The notes under the pieces were generated by a model, which saw only the letters and a program-made list of their open reading frames with translations, had not been told where the DNA came from and did no database searches. The position numbers were made by a program, and so were the translations under genes. Shown here piece after piece: positions 17,739 to 22,693 of a stretch of 22,693 bases of DNA (position 1 is its first letter; each line of letters begins with the position of its first letter). Location: the NCBI GenBank assembly GCA_004151065.3, contig NWUY0300036007.1, forward strand, positions 8,335-31,027, in the 5' to 3' direction. This stretch comes from Larix sibirica (taxonomy: Eukaryota; Streptophyta; Pinopsida; Pinales; Pinaceae).

Positions 17739-19548
17739 TTATCTATGATGTGGTCCTGGATATAGTTCCATAATAGTATGATTGACATGTTTCCAGAGAT
17801 GCCATATCCCATCGCCAACCTGCAGCCTTTGCTTCGATAAAAGTTATGCATGTGTATTCATTTCCCTATAAATGTGTTGAAATGTAGTCACCTTAAACAA
17901 TCCAACTATGTGAACTAGATCTTCATAGATAGCCTGCAAGTGTATGTTCTTAGGGGATCTCTTCATGCTCATCCAATCCACAACAAGCTTCAAATATCCA
18001 AATATATAAATTTTATGTACCCCTTTTGAAAGAGCTAATAACATAATCAACTTTAAGGCTATCAATTCAACATGGTTGTGCCCATTCCCACACTAGCTAT
18101 GAACTGAAAGCAATGACATTGAGTTAAATATACTATACCACTTGCTCCACCTCTAGTAGGTTGTCCTTGGGCAACCCCATCAAAATAAGGCTAGTTTCCT
18201 ATATAGTTGACGATATCCACTTGTACTCTACGGACTCTGGTAGGATCATCTGCTTGTGGAAGGAGGCTATGGATGTCCAAACTATGAGAAACATAAACAG
18301 TGGTCAGGATGGCTATGTTGTTAAAAATTGCTTTGTTCTCAGCCAACCACGAGCCCCAAATCACTAGAGCTGGAAAAGCCAAATAAATATTGTATGCTTT
18401 ATTATTGTACCAAGAAAGAAAAGCATCCCATAGATTAGTACCTTTCCAAATGAATTGTATACCTGTTACCTGCTTTATATAATCCCACATCCTCCTCAAG
18501 TATGGACAATTAATGAAAATGCGCTTAATTGTTTCATTATTTTGTTTGCAAAGGGAGCACCATCCCGGTTCAATCTTGTATCTCTTAATCATTACCTCCC
18601 ATGTAGGCACTTTGTTGTGTAAAGCTAGCCAAATAAACAATCTGACTTGGAGTGGGCATTTCATCTTCCATAGAACAGGTATCCACCAGGGGAGCTCATG
18701 GAGATCTTTGTCCTCCCATAATAGTTTGTAACCCACACTTGGAATGTAAGATCCTCCGTCCTTGTTCATGGACCAAATAAGTTCGTCCTCCTTGTCCACC
18801 AAACGAATGTGATACTTGTGACGAGCTTTTATATAGTTGTTCCACAGATTCCTATCTTCATCAACAAAGGATATATCTTCAAGTGAGAGCCAAGCTTGCT
18901 TCCACGGGGTAGTATTTATTATATCACCAATCTTGTTTAAATGAATCAGTCCCAAGTCCCCTAGATAGTCCATCACGTGGGGAGGAAGTCTGTGTGCTCC
19001 CATGTTGCCAATCCATGGGTCATGTCCTATTCTAAGTCTACTTCCACTTCCCACTTTCCAAACCAACCATTCACCAATCAAATCAAAGGCAGATACCATA
19101 TCTCTCCACATAGCAGATGCATATATGAAGGACTTATTCATGGTCCTAAACCACTCTCTAATGGTGAGGGGAGATATGTATTTTTGATAAACCACGTTAA
19201 CCCATAGCCCTTCGTCCGTTAAGATTTGCCAAACCCTTTTAACTACCAAAGCTTTGGCAAAGTATGATGGTTGTTTGAATCCCCATCCACCTAACTCCTT
19301 TGGCATAGTTAGTTTGTTCCATGCCACCCAAGGATATGTCTTTTCTTCATAATTGTTAGTCCATAAAAAATTGTAGCATAACTTCTGTATATTTTACAGG
19401 GTGTCAACAAGCACATGATCCAAATAAATCTAGAATACAGGGATAGCTTCTAGAACATGTTTCACTAAAATAATTCTTCCACCATGAGATGGCCACTTAT
19501 TACACCAAAGTGTAAGTCTTTTCTCTACTTTTCCTATCTATCAACACT
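17739..19548 (-). pseudogene. LINE ORF2 C-terminal half (RT thumb, zf-RVT, RNase H)
   Basis: In minus-strand order: the RT thumb starts at the truncation with GKVEKRLTLW (two stops, near 19440 and 19395), then a 378-codon open frame (19327-18191) covers GGWGFKQPSYFAKAL, the linker and a zf-RVT with an intact CSLC pair but Arg in place of the His before IFINCPY. RNase H begins after a stop with YFDGVAQG (first Asp kept), then a frameshift near 18070. HVELIAL keeps the Glu, but GDSK has become GYLK (Asp lost), and the ADLLSKQ motif contains a stop in place of Asp. Coding ends at the TAA 17741-17739. It aligns along its whole length with the full-length LINE at 9014-13159 but belongs to a distinct subfamily. 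Confidence 0.8.
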
Positions 19549-19742
19549 AAAATTGTATTTGAAATACTTTCATTTAGTAAGAATTTTAATGGATTTTACA
19601 TTTTCATTAAACTCAATGATAATTGAATCTAACATTAAAAAAACAAATTAAAATCAAAGGCTAAACTTAATCATAATTTAATATATCTTAAAAAACTAAA
19701 CTCAAAAGTGATCCCTTTGTGGTATGGGTTCTATGTGCAAAA
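19549..19742. repeat. Diverged tandem array, segment 5
   Basis: Landmarks: TTGTATTTGAAATACTTTC, TTAATGGATTTTACATTTTC, AAATTAAAATCAAAGG, AAACTCAAAAGTGATCCC, TTTGTGGTATGGG, ending in CTATGTGCAAAA at the retroposon junction. Confidence 0.7.
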
Positions 19743-19758
19743 AAAAAAGTTTTTTTTT

Positions 19759-20073
19759 GGTAAGGTTCAGAGCTATATTATAAACGTAATAAAAAACATA
19801 CATATGTCACAAAAGTCAATCGGCTACTAGAAAAGTATGACCAAATGGTCTTCCATAGAATTATAGACTAGGAACTAAAAACCAAAACCAAGTTCTAGAG
19901 TTTTAAGATCTAAAAACTAAAACATATACCCCCACAGGAGAGGGTTAATGACAATAGAAAGTAAGAGTAACCAACCAAAAACATGAGACAGATCCAATTG
20001 AGGCAAGCCAATATAACAATTAAGCCAAAAATAAAAACTAGATACCCAAACTTGAGTTGAGGCCGCAGCAGGA
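19759..20073 (-). other. 3' UTR of the retroposon
   Basis: T-rich and G+T-rich on the element strand, from the stop at 20074-20076 to the A tail, about 315 bp. A 70-codon open frame in it (19917-20129, minus) overlaps the end of the main frame and is probably incidental. Confidence 0.5.
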
Positions 20074-21181
20074 CTATTCATCGTCAGAAATATTGATGGG
20101 TGGAGTCTCAGTCCTATCCATAGAATCACGTCCCACCTTTAAGTTGGAGGGATCACCTTGATATTGGGGATTTGGTTGCCTATGGAAGATGAGACCATAA
20201 TGGAGCATAGTGGTGGAGGACTTGCTAAAGACTTTACTATTAAGCTCTTGAGCTAGAGAATTTAGTTTAGCATTAGAATCCATCTGAGCTTTTGCCAGGC
20301 GACGAATCCATTTTTCCGGACTATCCATTATGTTTGCCAGACTAATGCCTCAACCATCCACCAAAAGTGTGCTTGCTGCGTTCTCCATGATAGCTTGACC
20401 CAATAATGTCTTCGTATACCAGAGGAGAGTGAGGATCTTCACGTACCAAGTTTCTTGCGATCAATTGGAGCCTAGGTCCTCCATTAGTTGACCTAGGTCT
20501 ACAATTAGACCTTCAAGGTTAGGTCTGTTGAGATTGTTTTGAAGCAGAGTCTCCATTACACTGAGACCACGATGCGCCACGGGAGAGACCATGCTAGAGA
20601 AGTTGGCTTTGGCTTTATCTTGTTCGTCAAGTACTCACGATATATGTGAGCGGCGAATGCAAGTAGGATGCTTTCTCACGATATATGGGAGCAACGGATG
20701 CCAATAGGATACTTGTGTTTGGTCCTCTTAACTCTAACCATGATTGCACCAGGGAAAATCCTTAGGGCCTAAATTAAGGATCGACCCAAAGAGTCATGGA
20801 AATCCTAGAGCCTCATACCACAATGTCTCTCAAGGTCATTCATAAAATGAAGGCAACGTCGTTTGCCATCGAAATGGTAAGGATCGTCTATACGCTTCAC
20901 TCTGATTGAAGCCTCAACATCCACCTAGAGGCCATGAACTCGACCAAAAGAGGAAACAATAGATTTCATGATGGCAATTGAAGTGTCGAACATGAATAGT
21001 TGTGAGATGGAGTGCATGTAGTACCTTTGCACGAGGGAGAAGGACCTTCCACTTCTCGCATTAACTCTTTGTGTAAAACCCTAATGAACCTGACGATTTC
21101 GATGAGTTGGACAACCGTTAGTTGGAGGTTAGCCCAAGCCATGTGTGCATCCATGAGGCCTCATGCTAATTGTGTTGTCAT
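20074..21181 (-). pseudogene. Unrecognised protein-coding remnant inside the retroposon
   Basis: About 370 codons from an ATG at 21181-21179 to a TAG at 20076-20074 on the minus strand. The N-terminal part (MTTQLA, then LTVVQLIEIVRFIRVLHKEL) is broken by one TGA, then shifts frame near 21010. The middle frame (about 20990-20655) includes MKSIVSSFGRVHGL, RIDDPYHFDGKRRCLHF and PGAIMVRVKRTKHKYPIGI, with three TAG stops. A 41-bp tandem duplication (20634-20715) causes the next shift. The last frame (about 20640-20074) is continuous apart from two TGA stops and includes SPVAHRGLSVMETLL, an amphipathic stretch, MDSPEKWIRRLAKAQ and an acidic end (NISDDE). I see no RT, RNase H, zinc knuckle or transposase motif and do not recognise the family. 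The stops fit C-to-T changes at CGA and CAG. Confidence 0.5.
20634..20715. repeat. 41-bp tandem duplication in the retroposon
   Basis: CTCACGATATATG starts both copies (20634 and 20675) and AATAGGAT or AGTAGGAT lies near each end. The period of 41 is not a multiple of three, so the duplication throws the coding frame of the retroposon out of register. Confidence 0.85.
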
Positions 21182-21203
21182 TACAAGACACCCAACGTGG
21201 AAA

Positions 21204-21835
21204 TGCAAAACATTAGATTTATTAACTTGCTAATCATAAATTAAATTAACGATAAACCTAAGTCCATGAAGCAACTGCTTTGTAAGAATGACACTTCAAT
21301 TTGTATTTTGAAATGATTTCAATTACCGAGCACTTTAATGCGTTGTATATTTCCACTCAAATTAATCAATATTTTAATTAACGTTCAAAATAAAAGGGAT
21401 AAATTATTGAAATCTAAACTTATAAGCGGTCCCTTTATTCTATGACTTTTATTATTACATTTTAAATGTGTATTGCATTGTTTATCACTAAATGAGTTAA
21501 AGGTCGACTAAATCCATGATTAAAATAAGTTCATTTAAATTACTTGTAATGATTTCATCATGGTTTATATTTTATATTCAGAAACAAATCACTCAATGCA
21601 TCTTCTAACGAGTTTTGCGAATAATCATACTTCATTCAACATCCAAGAAAACCATCTCGAAGTCACAAGAATATAGATTTTCAAACTAAAATTAAAAGTG
21701 GACCTTTTGATGCAAATTGTTATGTGATGGAGGTTTTTTTCTTGATCATTTAAGAGTTAAAGATTGACAAAGTTATCACCAAAGGAGTCATACTAAATAG
21801 GTTCATTCAAAGAATTGTTTATACCTGGCCACATA
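21204..21835. repeat. Diverged tandem array, segment 6 (about two monomers)
   Basis: After the retroposon the monomer continues (TTAAATTAACGATAAAC, AAGTCCATGAAGC, TTGTATTTTGAAATGATTTC). Two more copies follow with landmarks at 21343 (TGTATATTTCCAC), about 21430 (GTCCCTTTATTCTATG), about 21612 and about 21702. The spacing of about 270 bp between equivalent landmarks is the best direct measure of the monomer length. Confidence 0.75.
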
Positions 21836-21854
21836 GATAGTTTGACTAGCCTAA

Positions 21855-21965
21855 TGGGTTAGCTTAATTTGTTAGAATAGAATGTTTCAAGGCAAAGTTC
21901 ATTATGAGGTTTCTAGATCTTGTTCGATAGAGGTTCACGTTCGTTTGAGTCCCCTTGGGTTACCA
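21855..21965 (+). mobile_element. tRNA-derived SINE-like unit (candidate)
   Basis: GGGTTAGCTTAATTTGTTAG (21855-21874) resembles a tRNA box A region. TGTTCGATAG (21921-21930) and TTTGAGTCCCC (21944-21954) are box B-like but separated. It shares the ATGGGTTAGCT head with the minus-strand unit at 1020-1115. No clear tail or target-site duplication is visible. Confidence 0.3.
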
Positions 21966-21989
21966 ATTGCTATTGTAATTGGTGATTGA

Positions 21990-22510
21990 GTTGTCCTCCA
22001 TATGAATAGTTCAGGGAAGAGGGGGGAATCCCATAAGGTTTTTCTTGGAAAAAAAGATTACTTAGTCATTGTATCAAACATGTAGAGTTGTGCATAATCA
22101 TTAGCATACGATGCAAATTGCAATGGTAAGCTTCGGCACAAGTCAAGGTGATAAACTAATGTTGTAATGTTGTGTACACAATATAATTCCTACTCACAAA
22201 GTGTCAACACTATGATAGAGTTGCAGCGACCCAATGTTTGGCCACACTAAACTAATGTTGTTCTACCTTAATGTGTGCACCTTTGTATTAGCCACACATG
22301 CCAAAATAATGCAAGCACACTAATGTTGATGGACAACTTGGCACATTGTTGCAAGCGAAAGATGAATGGTCACAATGTATCTACTTCTATTCATTTCATT
22401 CTCTTCTTGAATTTTGTACAATTATCTGATCTAGAGAATATAATAAGTCATGAAACAAAGTGATTCATATTCCCTTGGGAAATTATTTATACCTTGCACA
22501 AAGATTATAA
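21990..22510. repeat. Dispersed repeat, right copy (partner at 3060-3880)
   Basis: Three colinear matching blocks: TTAGTCATTGTATC (22062), TTTTGTACAATTATCTGATC (about 22410) and GATTCATATTCCCTTGGG with ATTTATACCTTGC (about 22460-22500). A 62-codon open frame (22275-22463) shows no domain. Confidence 0.5.
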
Positions 22511-22693
22511 ATAGGTCAATTGGCTTACCTAGCTCCAGAGAATTTGTTATATATCTGCATATTTGATCCGTAAACTATCGTGGATATTCCACTGGATCAG
22601 TTCGTCATAATGGATCTTACAACTTAGTTCACTATGTTAATTTAATTCCATAAAACACTGAATACAATGGAATTGAAAGAGAAATAACTAGAG
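22511..22693. other. No feature seen
   Basis: A+T-rich end of the window. The right dispersed repeat may continue beyond it, but I could not match this part to the left copy. Confidence 0.4.

Larger units (their letters stand above)
17429..19548 (-). mobile_element. 5'-truncated LINE on the minus strand, third copy
   Basis: The A tail appears as a T-run at 17429-17435 on the plus strand, followed by CCCAT. The element includes a 3' UTR of about 300 bp and ORF2 from the RT thumb through RNase H, and is truncated at about 19548. Flanking array sequence stops at GTCCATAATTATAAATTAC and resumes at AAAATTGTATTTGAAATACTTT, roughly in phase. TAAATT versus TAAAATT at the junctions is too weak to call a target-site duplication. 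Confidence 0.75.
19743..21203 (-). mobile_element. RT-less poly(A) retroposon or retrocopy, minus strand
   Basis: About 1.46 kb. Its A tail is the T-run 19750-19758 on the plus strand, preceded on the element strand by CTGAACCTTACC. TGCAAAA occurs at both edges (19736-19742 and 21204-21210). Joining the flanks gives CTATGTGCAAAACATTAG, followed by TTTATTAAC, which matches a sister array monomer (GATGCAAATTGTTATG, then GGTTTTTTTC, near 21711). The flanks therefore behave as an empty site plus a duplication. It encodes one broken reading frame and has no RT, integrase or LTRs. It is either a non-autonomous element moved by LINE machinery or a processed copy of a host mRNA. Confidence 0.65.

Noticed and set aside
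19739-19758. A10-G-T9 inverted repeat as a terminator or hairpin element
   Set aside because: Better explained as the retroposon A tail (read as T-run) placed beside an A-run that includes the target-site duplication.

Overview
The window looks like non-coding nuclear DNA from a seed plant. It is A+T-rich and has no intact host gene, rRNA or tRNA gene. The LINEs are of the plant L1 type: a first ORF with a DUF4283-like domain and a zinc knuckle, then an endonuclease, a reverse transcriptase, a zf-RVT zinc-binding region and a terminal RNase H. The density of old, mutated retroelements fits a large repeat-rich genome (a conifer is possible), but the sequence alone does not fix the species.

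Layout. Positions 1-4500 are mostly anonymous A+T-rich DNA with two local tandem duplications (291-541, 1590-1832), a SINE-like unit on the minus strand (1020-1115) and a segment (about 3060-3880) that reappears near the right end (about 21990-22510). A 5'-truncated LINE lies at 4524-5542 (+). From about 5555 to 21835 the background is a diverged tandem array with monomers of roughly 270-300 bp, and other elements sit inside it: a 94-bp tRNA-derived SINE (5710-5803), a nearly complete LINE (about 6719-13476, +), a badly decayed minus-strand block with an RNase H remnant (about 14390-15905), a second truncated LINE (about 16290-17204, +), a third truncated LINE on the minus strand (about 17429-19548), and an RT-less, poly(A)-tailed retroposon on the minus strand (about 19743-21203). 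At most junctions the array resumes at about the monomer phase where it stopped, so each element can be read as an insertion into a pre-existing array.

How the parts relate. The full-length LINE is the only one that encoded all the transposition functions, and it is dead: 8 in-frame stops in ORF1, 8 in the first part of ORF2, and several frameshifts. The other LINEs are 3' fragments of related but distinct subfamilies, as expected from incomplete target-primed reverse transcription. The SINE and the RT-less retroposon carry no enzymes and must have been moved in trans, most simply by LINE machinery. Three LINE 3' ends and the SINE 3' end share a stem-loop just upstream of an A-rich tail, which points to a common RNA signal. 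The least explained object is the retroposon at 19743-21203: it has an A tail, a target-site duplication supported by an empty-site comparison, and a long broken reading frame whose protein I do not recognise.
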